From positions 216,572-280,571 of the forward strand of contig NZ_FQXV01000001.1 of assembly GCF_900130065.1 (NCBI RefSeq): DNA of 64,000 nt. The letters are read 5' to 3'. Within the stretch, counting starts at the first letter, position 1. Each line of letters begins with the position of its first letter. This DNA is from Sporobacter termitidis DSM 10068. Lineage in GTDB: Bacteria; Bacillota; Clostridia; Oscillospirales; Oscillospiraceae. Shown piece by piece: positions 44,276 to 53,713 of this stretch. The translations under genes and the position numbers were made by a program. The notes below the pieces were generated by a model. It was not told where the DNA came from. It searched no databases and saw only the letters and a list, made by a program, of their open reading frames with translations.

Positions 44276-45202
44276 ATGGCTGAAGTCAAATTGATGTCTC
44301 CTCAGGAGATCGAAAAAATGTTTGGACGCTTTGCCGCCCTGAAAAATGACACCTCGGCCCTCCGGCGTAAATTTTTGGACTGCCCCTACGGCGAGGACCA
44401 CAAGCAGTCGCTCGATATCTACCTCCCCGACGAGGGCGACGGGCCCTTCCCCGCCGTCTTTTTCCTGCACGGCGGCGGCTGGACCGCCGGCAATAAAAAG
44501 GACGCGCAGATTCTGCCGTTCATGAGCGGCGTTCAGCGGGGCTATGCCGTCGTCGGTCTCGGCTACAGGCTTGTCCCGCATATCCGCTATCCGGACAACC
44601 TGTTCGACGTCAAAGCGGCGCTCCGATGGGTGGCTGAAAACGCCGCGTCATATCTCATCGACCCGGACCACGTCGCCCTGACCGGGGCCTCTGCCGGAGC
44701 GCATCTGGCCATGATGGCCGCCTTTACACAGGGACAGGCCGCTTTTGAGGGCGCGCCGCTGTCTAAAACATGTACCGTCCGCGCCGTCGTCGATCAGTAC
44801 GGGCCGACCGATTTTCTCCGGCAGGCGGCACAGTACGATGCCTCGGGCTATACGCGCATGCGCGCGCCGGACGACACGTCGCCTGAATCTGTGGACGAGC
44901 TGTTGGGCGTTCCGCTGAAATCGGTTCCCAATCTGGCGTGCTTCGTCAACCCGCTGGACAATGTCCACCCCGGCATCCCGCCTGTGCTCATCCAGCATGG
45001 GCGGTACGACCCCTGCATCCCCTATCAGCAGGCGACGGAGCTCTATGAAAAAATCGTCAGGACCGCCGGCGAAGGGAACGCGGTGCTGGATATCAGCGAG
45101 ACCTATACCCATGCCGACCCGGGATACGCAGACCCAGAAAGCGTCGGGCGGACCTTCGCGTTCCTCGACGGGCACCTGAAAAATAATAAGAAAAAACTGT
45201 AA
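44276..45202 (+). CDS. Alpha/beta hydrolase, esterase/lipase of the HSL/BD-FAE type
   Basis: A 308-residue serine hydrolase. The oxyanion motif HGGGW, the nucleophile Ser in GASAG, an acidic residue in GRYDPCIP and a His in YTHADPGY make a full triad. There is no signal peptide, so it is cytosolic. It is co-transcribed with the aldo/keto reductase, starting within 10 bp of its stop at ATG 44276 (GTG 44270 also possible). Substrate unknown; small-ester hydrolysis is likely. Confidence 0.85.
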   Translation: MAEVKLMSPQEIEKMFGRFAALKNDTSALRRKFLDCPYGEDHKQSLDIYLPDEGDGPFPAVFFLHGGGWTAGNKKDAQILPFMSGVQRGYAVVGLGYRLVPHIRYPDNLFDVKAALRWVAENAASYLIDPDHVALTGASAGAHLAMMAAFTQGQAAFEGAPLSKTCTVRAVVDQYGPTDFLRQAAQYDASGYTRMRAPDDTSPESVDELLGVPLKSVPNLACFVNPLDNVHPGIPPVLIQHGRYDPCIPYQQATELYEKIVRTAGEGNAVLDISETYTHADPGYADPESVGRTFAFLDGHLKNNKKKL

Positions 45203-45269
45203 TATTTGACAAAATTCTCACCATTGTTTAGAATAAATGGTATTCACCGGAAGGGGGAGGTATGTCAGC

Positions 45270-47186
45270 GTGTTCAGAAAAAGTCTTCCTGTCTTTTTCC
45301 TCGCGATGATCATAGTCTCCCTTTCCGCGATTTTTTACGCGGCGCATACTTACGAGCAAACCGAGCGGCTGCCCGGTCAGGGCATCCATGCCGCGATTCT
45401 GCTCTCCCTGCTTGCCGTACTGGCCGTGACGATCGCCGCCTTTGTTATTGTTTTCAGAGGACAAGCCCCGAAACGACGCCCGGCGGACGTCTATCCTTTA
45501 ACGATGTCGATTCCGAGCGGCATTTGCCGCATTGAGAATTTTGAGACGGGCCGGATCATTTTTGCCAACGAGTTTTATTACGGCATGTTCGGATACACCG
45601 AGGAAGAGGCGCGCCTGGGCGGCTTTACGACGGCGGACTTTACTGTCGTGCCCGAAGACCTGGCGGCGCTGAAGGAAAACATCCGTCAAAACTTCACGCT
45701 GAGCATCAACTGGTACGAAACAGAGGTGCGCCACGTCCGGAAGGACGGCGAGGTCATCTGGACGCTTTCCCGGTACAGCAGGGACCGGAGTCTGGCGGGC
45801 TCGGTCACTGTCGTCATGATCGACATCACCGACAGAAAACGGATGGAGGAAAAGCTGCGCATCAGCGAAGAGGAATACCGCATCGCGACGCTCCACAGCA
45901 ACAAGCACATCCTCCGCCTGGACATCCGCACCAGAATCTCCTATCACCAGACAAGCCTCCCCCCGGTCTTTGACGTCCCGCCCGTCCTGGAAAACGTGCC
46001 GGAAAGCATCATCTCCTCCGGTGCGATCGCGCAGGACAGCGCGGACGCATTCAGAGGGTTTTTCGACACTATTTATCGCGGCGAACGCGAGGGCAGCGTC
46101 GTCGTCAGCGCCTATGACCGCGGCGCCGAGGAGTACAGATGGTATCACTTCGATTTCACCTCGATCTTTGACGACGGCGGCAAGCCCGCCCAGGCCATCA
46201 TTTCTTTTTATGACGTCACGCTGCAGCGACAGAAGGAGCTGGCCTTCCAGCGCTGGCAGCAGACCTACAACGCCATCCCGAAAAGCGCCACGAATTATTA
46301 TGAGTACAACTTGACGGACGACAGGTTCGAGCACGAGGAGGGCGGCATGTTCCCGCCGCTCCCCCGGGTTATTTCCCGAAAGCTGCGCGACGTCACATCC
46401 TTTATCGCCCGGCGGCATATCTATAAGGAGGACGCAAACATCTTTCTCACCTTCATGTCCCGGGACCGCCTGCTTGAAAACTACGCCTCCGGCCACCATA
46501 CCGACAAGACGGAATTCCGGCGCCTCGCGGACGGCATGCCCAAGTGGACGTCCATCAGCGTCCAGCTGATCCCCGACCCGTACTCTCCCGATGTGAAGGG
46601 CTATTTCCTCCTTGAGGACATCGACGAGCGGAAAAAGGCCGAGCTGAGCCTCCAGGAGCGGTCAACGCTCGATTCGCTGACAGGGCTTTTGAACAGAGCC
46701 ACCTTTATCGAGAAATTCACGGAGATTCTTCAGCAGAGCGAGTCCGAGACGCAGCACGCCCTCATCATGCTCGATATCGACAATTTCAAAACCATCAACG
46801 ACACGCTGGGACACAGCGCCGGCGACGCGCTGCTTCTGAGCATCGCCGGCAAGCTCAAGTACGCGCTGCGCACAGACGATCTCTGCGGCCGCCTCGGCGG
46901 TGACGAATTCGTCATTTGCCTGAAAAGCATGAATCTCGGAAAACCGCTGGAGACGCGCGTCAGCGATCTGTGCCACATGATCTGTGACGAGCGCAGCTGG
47001 GGCGTTTCCGTTTCGGCGAGCTTCGGCATCGCCGGCTTCCCCTACGACGGCCTGACGTTTGACGAGCTTTACAAAAAAGCCGATATCGCGCTGTACCGGG
47101 CAAAAGCGCAGGGCCGCGGCCGCTTTGCCGTCTACGACCCCCAACTGAGCTTTGACGATATCGCCGCCGCCGTCAAACAGCCCTGA
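45270..47186 (+). CDS. Membrane-bound PAS-GGDEF diguanylate cyclase
   Basis: A 638-residue protein with two N-terminal helices (about 7-28 and 39-60). PAS domain one (80-200) ends VMIDITDRKR. A second PAS-like region lies at about 205-330 and a third at about 345-460. The GGDEF domain begins near residue 470 and has an intact GGDEF active site, with the inhibitory I-site RTDD five residues before it, so it should make cyclic di-GMP with product inhibition. No EAL domain is present. I start at GTG 45270 after GGGGGAGG; the ATG at 45237 lies upstream of that site. Confidence 0.9.
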   Translation: MFRKSLPVFFLAMIIVSLSAIFYAAHTYEQTERLPGQGIHAAILLSLLAVLAVTIAAFVIVFRGQAPKRRPADVYPLTMSIPSGICRIENFETGRIIFANEFYYGMFGYTEEEARLGGFTTADFTVVPEDLAALKENIRQNFTLSINWYETEVRHVRKDGEVIWTLSRYSRDRSLAGSVTVVMIDITDRKRMEEKLRISEEEYRIATLHSNKHILRLDIRTRISYHQTSLPPVFDVPPVLENVPESIISSGAIAQDSADAFRGFFDTIYRGEREGSVVVSAYDRGAEEYRWYHFDFTSIFDDGGKPAQAIISFYDVTLQRQKELAFQRWQQTYNAIPKSATNYYEYNLTDDRFEHEEGGMFPPLPRVISRKLRDVTSFIARRHIYKEDANIFLTFMSRDRLLENYASGHHTDKTEFRRLADGMPKWTSISVQLIPDPYSPDVKGYFLLEDIDERKKAELSLQERSTLDSLTGLLNRATFIEKFTEILQQSESETQHALIMLDIDNFKTINDTLGHSAGDALLLSIAGKLKYALRTDDLCGRLGGDEFVICLKSMNLGKPLETRVSDLCHMICDERSWGVSVSASFGIAGFPYDGLTFDELYKKADIALYRAKAQGRGRFAVYDPQLSFDDIAAAVKQP

Positions 47187-47195
47187 AAACACGCG

Positions 47196-47221
47196 CCCGG
47201 GCGGCCGCCCGGGATTTTTTT
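47196..47221 (+). terminator. Intrinsic terminator
   Basis: An 18-bp perfect palindrome of CCCGGGCGG and its complement (47196-47213), followed by a T run from 47215. Confidence 0.85.
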
Positions 47222-47249
47222 ATCGCGATGGGATTTTATAAAACAAGCA

Positions 47250-47278
47250 GTATATTTCCCCCTTTCTCCTCATACATA
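47250..47278 (+). promoter_or_regulatory. Sigma-E (sporulation) promoter of spoIVA
   Basis: GTATATT (47250-47256), 14 bp, CATACATA (47271-47278). This fits the mother-cell sigma-E consensus (ATATT and CATACA-T) with correct spacing, 37 bp before spoIVA. Confidence 0.85.
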
Positions 47279-47315
47279 TTTACGGAAGACACAATCCTAT
47301 TAAGGAGGAGTAAGA

Positions 47316-48794
47316 GTGAACGATCACAACATTTATGAGGATATCGCTCTCCGCACCGACGGGGATATATATTTAGGTGTAGTCGGGCCCGTCAGGACAG
47401 GAAAATCCACCTTTATCAAACGCTTCATGGAAACGCTTGTCATCCCGAACATCGACAATGTGTATATGCGGGAGCGCGCCCGCGACGAGCTGCCCCAGAG
47501 CGGCTCCGGGCGCACGATCATGACGGCGGAGCCGAAATTTGTACCGGAAGACGCTGTGGACATCACGATGGACGGCAGCGCGACGGTCTCCGTGCGTTTG
47601 ATTGATTGTGTCGGTTACATGGTTCCGGGCGCCATCGGCCAGTTCGAGGGCGACGCCGAGCGCATGGTGACGACCCCGTGGTTTGATTACGATATCCCCC
47701 TGACCGAGGCCGCCGAGGTCGGCACGCGCAAGGTCATCTCCGAGCACTCCACCATCGGCCTTGTCATCACCACCGACGGCTCCATCACCGACATCGAGCG
47801 CCAGAACTACATCGAGCCGGAAGCGCGCGTCATCAAGGAGCTCAAGGAGATCGGCAAGCCGTTTCTCGTTATCGTCAATTCCGCCAATCCCACGTCCGAA
47901 CGGGCCGTCCGGCTGCGGCAGGAGCTCTCCGAGAAGTACGGGGTCACCTGCCTGGTCAAGAACTGCATGACGCTGGACAAGGATGATATCACCGGCATCA
48001 TCAAATCGGTCCTCTATGAGTTCCCGCTGTATGAGTTCGGCGTTTATCTGCCCGCCTGGGTCAACGCGCTGCCGATGGATCACACCATCAAAAGTGAGTT
48101 GTTCACAACGATCCGGAAATGCCTCAATCCCGCCCTGCGCATCAAGGACGTGGACACCGCCGTGGGCGCCATCGGCGAGTCCGGCAACATCAGCCAGGCC
48201 TCCGTCCGCGATATGGACCTGGGCCGCGGCATTGTCAGCGCCTCGCTGGAATTGCCCCACGAGCTGTTTTACAACACGCTGAGCGAGCAGTCCGGCCTCG
48301 ACATCAAGGACGACGGCGACCTCATCTCTCTCCTCTCCGAGCTGTCGAAGATCAAGCGCGAGTACGACAGGATCGACTCGGCGCTGCAGGACGTACGCAC
48401 CCGCGGGTACGGTATCGTCATGCCGGGCCGGGAGGAACTGCGGCTGGAGGAACCGGAAATCGTCCGTCAGGGCGGCCGCTACGGCGTCCGGCTGAAGGCC
48501 AGCGCCCCGTCGATCCACATGATCATGGCCAACATTGAAACCGAGGTCTCCCCCGCCGTTGGCGGAGAAAAATCCTCCGAGGACATCATCAACTTCCTGC
48601 TTCAGGAGTTCGAGGGCAACGTGGGCAAGATCTGGGAATCCAATATCTTCGGCAAATCCCTCTACGACATTGCCGGCGAGGGCCTCAACGCCAAAATCAA
48701 AAAGATGCCCGAGGAGACCCAGGGCAAGCTCCAGGAGACGCTCCAGCGCATCGTCAACGAAGGCAGCGGAGGACTGATCTGCATCATCTTGTAA
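47316..48794 (+). CDS. spoIVA: Stage IV sporulation protein A (spore coat ATPase)
   Basis: A 492-residue TRAFAC-class ATPase that polymerises at the forespore surface to anchor the coat. The Walker A GPVRTGKST (near residue 24), the SGRTIMTAEPKF switch region, DCVGYMVPGA and the conserved C-terminus are all present. Translation starts at GTG 47316 after AAGGAGGAG. The sigma-E promoter in front confirms mother-cell expression and shows that the organism forms endospores. Confidence 0.97.
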   Translation: MNDHNIYEDIALRTDGDIYLGVVGPVRTGKSTFIKRFMETLVIPNIDNVYMRERARDELPQSGSGRTIMTAEPKFVPEDAVDITMDGSATVSVRLIDCVGYMVPGAIGQFEGDAERMVTTPWFDYDIPLTEAAEVGTRKVISEHSTIGLVITTDGSITDIERQNYIEPEARVIKELKEIGKPFLVIVNSANPTSERAVRLRQELSEKYGVTCLVKNCMTLDKDDITGIIKSVLYEFPLYEFGVYLPAWVNALPMDHTIKSELFTTIRKCLNPALRIKDVDTAVGAIGESGNISQASVRDMDLGRGIVSASLELPHELFYNTLSEQSGLDIKDDGDLISLLSELSKIKREYDRIDSALQDVRTRGYGIVMPGREELRLEEPEIVRQGGRYGVRLKASAPSIHMIMANIETEVSPAVGGEKSSEDIINFLLQEFEGNVGKIWESNIFGKSLYDIAGEGLNAKIKKMPEETQGKLQETLQRIVNEGSGGLICIIL

Positions 48795-48827
48795 TACGGA
48801 AAAATCTCATATGAGGATATTGACATA

Positions 48828-48866
48828 AAGGAAGGGTGAACGTACCGCACGTTTCACCCTTCCTTT
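48828..48866. terminator. Bidirectional intrinsic terminator
   Basis: A 16-bp stem with one bulge (48828-48843 with 48849-48865), A-rich on one side and T-rich on the other. It separates spoIVA from the convergent LysR gene. Confidence 0.85.
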
Positions 48867-48915
48867 GTATTTACGGCCATTTTTTATAAGCATAATCGAG
48901 CTAATATATCCGCCG

Positions 48916-49842
48916 TCAGAGCTCGTCCAGGCCGCCGGTGCCGTCGGGAAGAATACCGATAAAATCCCTGGCTTCCCCGGAAACTTCATTTGTTCGCCAT
49001 GCGGCTGCCAGGAACGGGTCGTTCCCTGACGGCGGCATATCGAAAAATCTGATTTCCTCATGGCCGGGCGCCTTCTGAAAATATCCGCACACGCTCATGC
49101 CCTTTCCCTGCCTCAGCACGCGGATCAGGGATTGGAAATTCTGCACGAAATGGACGTCCTTCGGCGTGATGCCAAAGCGGCTCAGCGTCACCAGCGTCCT
49201 TTTTTTATCGACGACCTCATTGCTGAAAGGGATCGTATAGAACACCTCGTTCTCCAGCGCCGTGCGGTCGATCTGTTTTTCCGACTCCAGCGCCGCCAGC
49301 GGGTGCTTTGCCGACATGGCCAGGCACACCCTGCTTTTGAATATGCGCCGCACCGTGACATTCGGCAGGTCGCTGAAGATAAAGTCGTGCGTGAAGGCGA
49401 TATCCACATCGCCGAAGCTGATCGCCTGCTTCAGCTCCAAAAAATCATACAGGCCCTCGTCCAACTCGATATCGGGATGCGCGGCCGCGTAATCGCTGAT
49501 CAGCCGCTTGAGCTTGTCGTAATCCTCGCTGGAGTCGTATGTACTGGGATAGCCGATCCTGAGGATTTTTTTCTTCGTCATGCTCTTGGCATGCCGGACC
49601 ATTTTGCACATGCTGTTATACGGGGTGCGGAAATTGGCGTACAGGTATTCGCCCGCCGGCGTCAGCGTCAGGCCCCTGTTGGTCCGCACAAAGAGCTTGA
49701 CCTCAATGCCTTCCTCAAGTCTCTGGATGGTTTTGCTCACGGAGGACTGTGAAATGTAGAGCGCGCTTGCCGCCTCGGTGATATTCATTCTCTCCGCCAC
49801 CGCGAAAAAGGTTGCCAGCTGCTGGAATGTGATATTGTACAT
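48916..49842 (-). CDS. LysR-family transcriptional regulator
   Basis: A 308-residue regulator. The N-terminal winged helix (1-65) has LATFFAVAERMNITEAASALYISQ-type sequence with the recognition helix QSSVSKTIQRLE. The remainder is a periplasmic-binding-like effector domain from residue 92. The effector is not known. It lies downstream of the YhgE gene on the same strand, but that gene ends in a hairpin, so it is probably separately transcribed. GGGGGAAA precedes the ATG. Confidence 0.92.
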   Translation of the reverse strand: MYNITFQQLATFFAVAERMNITEAASALYISQSSVSKTIQRLEEGIEVKLFVRTNRGLTLTPAGEYLYANFRTPYNSMCKMVRHAKSMTKKKILRIGYPSTYDSSEDYDKLKRLISDYAAAHPDIELDEGLYDFLELKQAISFGDVDIAFTHDFIFSDLPNVTVRRIFKSRVCLAMSAKHPLAALESEKQIDRTALENEVFYTIPFSNEVVDKKRTLVTLSRFGITPKDVHFVQNFQSLIRVLRQGKGMSVCGYFQKAPGHEEIRFFDMPPSGNDPFLAAAWRTNEVSGEARDFIGILPDGTGGLDEL

Positions 49843-49959
49843 CGCAAATTTCCCCCGGCTGTATAATGCGCCTGACCTTCAGGTGATACCGTTTGAAATA
49901 TACCATGCCGGCCCGGCAATTTCAAGCCTCCCGATACGGCGCGCCGGCCCGGCAACGGC

Positions 49960-49987
49960 AAGAGGAGGGCGCGGACGCCCTCCTCTT
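49960..49987 (-). terminator. Strong hairpin after the YhgE/Pip gene
   Basis: A 12-bp perfect stem (49960-49971 with 49976-49987) starting 10 bp past the stop codon. No clear T run follows on the minus strand. Confidence 0.6.
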
Positions 49988-49996
49988 CATCTGTAT

Positions 49997-52282
49997 TCAG
50001 TTGGCGTTTTCGGCTGCGGTCACCGCCGCCAGGCGCTTCTGCTTGACTTTCCCGCCCACGGAAAACAGCATCGTCAGCACGGTGAAGCAGATGCCGATAC
50101 CCGCGAGGATCAGTGCCGAGGTCAGGGCCGATTTGCCGTCATAGCCGCTGATCGTCTCTTTGAACAGCGTGACGGAATAGGTCATCGGCATGAACGGATA
50201 GAGCACATTAAAGAATTTCGGGACAGTCTCCATCGGGAAGGTGCCGCCACAGGAGGTCAGCTGGAGGATGAGGAGCAGGAGCGAGAGGAATTTGCCGGCG
50301 TCCTTCAGGCAGACCATGAAAAACTCGACGATGGAGATAAACACCATGGAGACCAAAATGCACGACAGATAATACGCCGCGGGGGCGGCCAGCTTGATGC
50401 CCAAGCCGTAATGCACGATGAGCGCCAGCGCCACCGCCTGCACGACGCCGATGAGCGCAAACACACCGACCCGCACAAACCGCCGCCCGGAATCCCGCGA
50501 CAGCATCGGGATCTTCTCGTCGCTGTCCAGATAGATGCCGACGAACATGATGATCGCGCCCACGTAAAGCGACAGGGAGATAAAGTAGGGCCCAAAGGCC
50601 GTGCCGTAGTTGGGGACGGGATTGACCGGGCTCTCGGTGATGTCCACGGGATTCGAGGCAAAGGCCGGCAGCCCGTCCGCCGCTTTCAGGTCGTCGTTTG
50701 CCGTGGAGATAGAATCGTCCACGCCGCTTTTTGCCGTCCCGATGCCGTCAGACAGTGCTTTGGCGCCGTCCTGCAGCTGTGTCGTGCCGTCCTGCAGCTG
50801 CGTTGCACCGGCGGCGACCCGGTCGGCGCCTTCTTTGGCCGACGCGAGACCCGCTGTCAACGCCTGTGCCCCGTCATACAGCTGCCGGGAACCGCTGTCC
50901 AGCTGATCCAAAGCGCCGGTCAGCGCGCTCATGCTGTCGGAAATTCCGGAGAGCGCCCCCGCTTTCTTCTGCAGCGCGTTAACGCCGCCCGAGACCTGCG
51001 CCGCCCCGCCGCTGAGCTGCTTGAGCGCCGCGCTCAGCTCAGCGATATTGCCTTGCATATCCGACAGCGACCCTTCGGCGGCTTTCAGCTGCGCCGTACC
51101 GGCCGCAACAGCGGCAGCGCCGGACTTGAGCGCGCTCCCCGATTGCGCGAGCTGCTGCAGCTGCTGCCGGTTATCCGGAGACAACGCCGCCTGCAGCAGC
51201 TGCCCGACAGCGGCCACCTTCTGTGCGTCCGTCATGGACGGCGACGTTTCAATGGCGCTCAGCTGCGTCATCAGGGCGTTTTCCTGGTCCAGCAGCGCCC
51301 CCACGCCGTCCACATAGCTGCCGACGCCGGCCTCAAGCTTGCCGGCGCCGTCGTCCGCGGCGTCGATGCCGCCCACCAGCGCCGGGATACCGCTTGTTTT
51401 GGAGGATACGGCGTCCGAGAGCTGCGCGGCACCGCCCGAGGCCTTACTGAGCCCGTCGGAAACCTGCTGCGCGCCGGAAACGAGCTGCTGCATCCCCTCC
51501 GTCAGCGACGCGGTCTGGCCGGCGGCGCCGCTCATTGCAGACATGGCGCTCTTCACGCCGCTTTTCGTCTGGGCGATCCCGCTGTGCAGCGCGGCGATGC
51601 TCCGGTCGAGCGTTTCGGAGCCGTCCAGCAGCCTACCCAGCCCGCCGTCCAGCGCGCCCGCGCCCGCGGCCAGATCGTTCTGGCCCTTTTTGAGCTCGGC
51701 AAGGCCGCTGTCCAGCCGCGCCGCGCCGTCCGACATATCGCCGAGGCCGTCGCTCAGCTCCCGCAGCTGCGACGGGACCTCACGCAGCTTGTCGGTCAGC
51801 TGCGACGTGATCTCTTCGTCGACCTTGGTTTCCAGCTTCTCCTCCAGCTGCAGGACGGCGCGGTTTAAAATCTGCGCGGCCAGAAAGTTCCGCTTTTCGT
51901 TGGCGGAATATGTAATGCGCGCGACATGCTTATCTGCCGTGTCGGCGCTGGCGATGTCCCTGGAGAAATTGTCCGGGATCGTGATCACTGCGTAATACTG
52001 CGTGCCGTTAAGGCCGCCGGATGCGCCCACGGCGTCCGTCTTGACCCACTTGATCTCATTGTCCCGCGTCAACTCGTCAACCAGCTCACTGCCGAAATTC
52101 CGCGCCGCGCCGTTCACCTCGGCCCCGCTGTCCTCGTTGACGACGGCCACCGGCAGCTGGCTGAGTCTTCCGTAGGGGTCCCAGAACGCGCCCAGATAAA
52201 ATAAGCTGTACGCCAGCGGAATAACGATAACGGCCAGAATGATGGCGACCTTCATAATCCGCCCGGATTTTTTAGTTTTCAT
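49997..52282 (-). CDS. YhgE/Pip domain membrane protein
   Basis: A 761-residue protein of the YhgE/Pip (phage infection protein, ESX/ABC-2-like) family. One helix near the N-terminus (about 10-32) is followed by a large extracytoplasmic domain. From about residue 170 to 520 this domain is built of repeated 7- and 14-residue blocks of the type L-x-x-G-x-x-x-L, with many Gly, Ser and Asp, that form long coiled segments. Five more helices at the C-terminus (about 545-750) resemble an ABC-2 permease. The role in Clostridia is unknown; relatives are involved in protein secretion and phage adsorption. It overlaps tetR by 11 bp. Confidence 0.88.
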   Translation of the reverse strand: MKTKKSGRIMKVAIILAVIVIPLAYSLFYLGAFWDPYGRLSQLPVAVVNEDSGAEVNGAARNFGSELVDELTRDNEIKWVKTDAVGASGGLNGTQYYAVITIPDNFSRDIASADTADKHVARITYSANEKRNFLAAQILNRAVLQLEEKLETKVDEEITSQLTDKLREVPSQLRELSDGLGDMSDGAARLDSGLAELKKGQNDLAAGAGALDGGLGRLLDGSETLDRSIAALHSGIAQTKSGVKSAMSAMSGAAGQTASLTEGMQQLVSGAQQVSDGLSKASGGAAQLSDAVSSKTSGIPALVGGIDAADDGAGKLEAGVGSYVDGVGALLDQENALMTQLSAIETSPSMTDAQKVAAVGQLLQAALSPDNRQQLQQLAQSGSALKSGAAAVAAGTAQLKAAEGSLSDMQGNIAELSAALKQLSGGAAQVSGGVNALQKKAGALSGISDSMSALTGALDQLDSGSRQLYDGAQALTAGLASAKEGADRVAAGATQLQDGTTQLQDGAKALSDGIGTAKSGVDDSISTANDDLKAADGLPAFASNPVDITESPVNPVPNYGTAFGPYFISLSLYVGAIIMFVGIYLDSDEKIPMLSRDSGRRFVRVGVFALIGVVQAVALALIVHYGLGIKLAAPAAYYLSCILVSMVFISIVEFFMVCLKDAGKFLSLLLLILQLTSCGGTFPMETVPKFFNVLYPFMPMTYSVTLFKETISGYDGKSALTSALILAGIGICFTVLTMLFSVGGKVKQKRLAAVTAAENAN

Positions 52283-52871
52283 TTAATGCCCTTTCCTTGT
52301 TCTCTGCCGCCGTCAGCAGCCCGCCGAAAATAACGCCGATGGATTGTGATATCTTTCTTTCGTCGAGCGGCTCATGGAATTCCTCCCACTCAAACGCCAG
52401 CGCGCCGTAGCTCCTGATGATGACAAAGGCAATGATCTCCAGATTCAGCTTGTCGGTGACAATGCTGTCGAGCCGGCTTTTCAGATATGCCGCGATCTGA
52501 TCGTCGATCATTTTAACGCCGTTTTTGGCGATGGCGATCTTCATATCGCGCGCCTCGGTCATAACCTTGAACAGGAACTTCTGCTTCTTCCTGTACGTCA
52601 ACATGGTGTAAATGACCTCGACGATCTCGTCCACAAGCGGCAGGTCCTTACTCATGATCTGGCGGAGCAGCACGTCGAATTTGCCGATGAATTCCTCCAG
52701 CAAATAGTAAAACAGCGCTTCCTTATCCTTAAAGTACAGATACAGCGTGCCCTTCGCCACACCGGCGCGCTCGGCAATGCTGTCCATGCTGACAGCCTTG
52801 TATCCGAAGTTCGTGAACAATTCCTTTGCCGCCTTTACAATTTCCGCTTTTTTTGTCTCTTTATCAGACAT
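52272..52871 (-). CDS. TetR-family transcriptional regulator
   Basis: A 199-residue repressor. The N-terminal helix-turn-helix has AAKELFTNFGYKAVSMDSIAER and GVAKGTLYLYFKDKEAL. I start at ATG 52871 after GAGGAGG, six bases away. The gene is first in an operon with the YhgE/Pip gene. A perfect inverted repeat right at its promoter is the obvious self-operator (next entry), so it very likely represses this two-gene operon. Confidence 0.92.
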   Translation of the reverse strand: MSDKETKKAEIVKAAKELFTNFGYKAVSMDSIAERAGVAKGTLYLYFKDKEALFYYLLEEFIGKFDVLLRQIMSKDLPLVDEIVEVIYTMLTYRKKQKFLFKVMTEARDMKIAIAKNGVKMIDDQIAAYLKSRLDSIVTDKLNLEIIAFVIIRSYGALAFEWEEFHEPLDERKISQSIGVIFGGLLTAAENKERALNEN

Positions 52872-52886
52872 AGAACGCCTCCTCAA

Positions 52887-52919
52887 AATGACCGAATGAC
52901 CAATTCGGTCATTATTATA
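52887..52919 (-). promoter_or_regulatory. TetR operator and promoter
   Basis: An 11-bp perfect inverted repeat, AATGACCGAAT (52887-52897) and ATTCGGTCATT (52903-52913), spaced by 5 bp. It starts 16 bp from the tetR ATG. Directly upstream on the minus strand is the -10 element TATAAT (52914-52919). The repeat contains the TGACC-n5-GGTCA form common among TetR operators. Confidence 0.8.
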
Positions 52920-53006
52920 GTCCCGTGATTTTGAAATGCAATATCGAAGTGCTATAAATTTTTACCGTCGCGCCGAAAATATTTCATCAAAACAGCCGAA
53001 ACAATT

Positions 53007-53047
53007 AAAATCCATGCGCCAGGTCCTGAAGCCGCACATGGATTTTT
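53007..53047. terminator. Terminator-like hairpin
   Basis: A 10-bp stem AAAATCCATG with its complement (53007-53016, 53037-53046) around a 20-base loop, T-rich at the right edge. It lies in the 240-bp gap between tetR and the sigma gene. The gap also has two TTGACA copies (53112 and 53129) but no convincing -10. Confidence 0.4.
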
Positions 53048-53164
53048 GCTGTTTCTATCTGTTATTTTATATAAGCAGGCTTTAAAAAATTATTATTCAA
53101 AAATGAACCAATTGACATCTCGTGACTATTGACAGGTGTATAGGATTCAGGAAGGAGGTCAGGC

Positions 53165-53713
53165 TTGGAAATACGGTCCGCAATAAAAATTCAACAAACA
53201 CCGCCGCGTTATATGTTTGCGGATCTGGTGGATGAGCACAGCGATTCGATTTACAGGTTTTGCCGAAGCCTTACTTATTCCAAAGAGGATGCGGACGATT
53301 TATTTCAGGAAACATTCTTAAAAGCGTTTGAACAACTGCCCAAGCTTAGCGCTTCGGACAATCCGAAAGGTTTTCTCTTTTCCACGTCGCTGTATATCTG
53401 GAAAAGCTGGAAGCGCAAGTATGCCCGCCGCAAACGGCTGGCCCCCGTTGAAACGCTGGATGAAAACAACGCCGCCGGCTTACATATGGAAGAGCGTTTT
53501 ATGGCGCAGGAAGAAACCCGCATTGTCCGCGAACTGGTTGAGGCTTTGCCGGATAAATTCAAAATTCCCGTTATCCTATACTATACCATTGAAATGAGCA
53601 TAACGGACATTGCCGTGGCCCTGAAACTTCCGAGCGGTACAGTCAAAAGCAGGCTGTTCAAAGCGCGGAAACTTGTTGAGAAAGGATTGGCTGCGATTGA
53701 TTATGAAAAGTAA
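53165..53713 (+). CDS. ECF-type RNA polymerase sigma factor
   Basis: A 182-residue sigma-70 family factor with only regions 2 and 4. Region 2 (20-90) has DLVDEHSDSIYRFCRSLT and DADDLFQETFLKAF; region 4 (120-175) has LPDKFKIPVILYYTIEMSITDIA and the recognition helix PSGTVKSRLFKARK. It starts at TTG 53165, six bases after AGGAGG. The gene downstream overlaps and encodes its likely anti-sigma factor. This pair has noticeably lower GC and more A/T third positions than its neighbours, suggesting separate ancestry. Confidence 0.9.
   Translation: MEIRSAIKIQQTPPRYMFADLVDEHSDSIYRFCRSLTYSKEDADDLFQETFLKAFEQLPKLSASDNPKGFLFSTSLYIWKSWKRKYARRKRLAPVETLDENNAAGLHMEERFMAQEETRIVRELVEALPDKFKIPVILYYTIEMSITDIAVALKLPSGTVKSRLFKARKLVEKGLAAIDYEK

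Noticed and set aside
49778-51868. A 696-residue open frame on the plus strand
   Set aside because: It lies antisense to the YhgE/Pip gene and part of the LysR gene and has no protein-like features.
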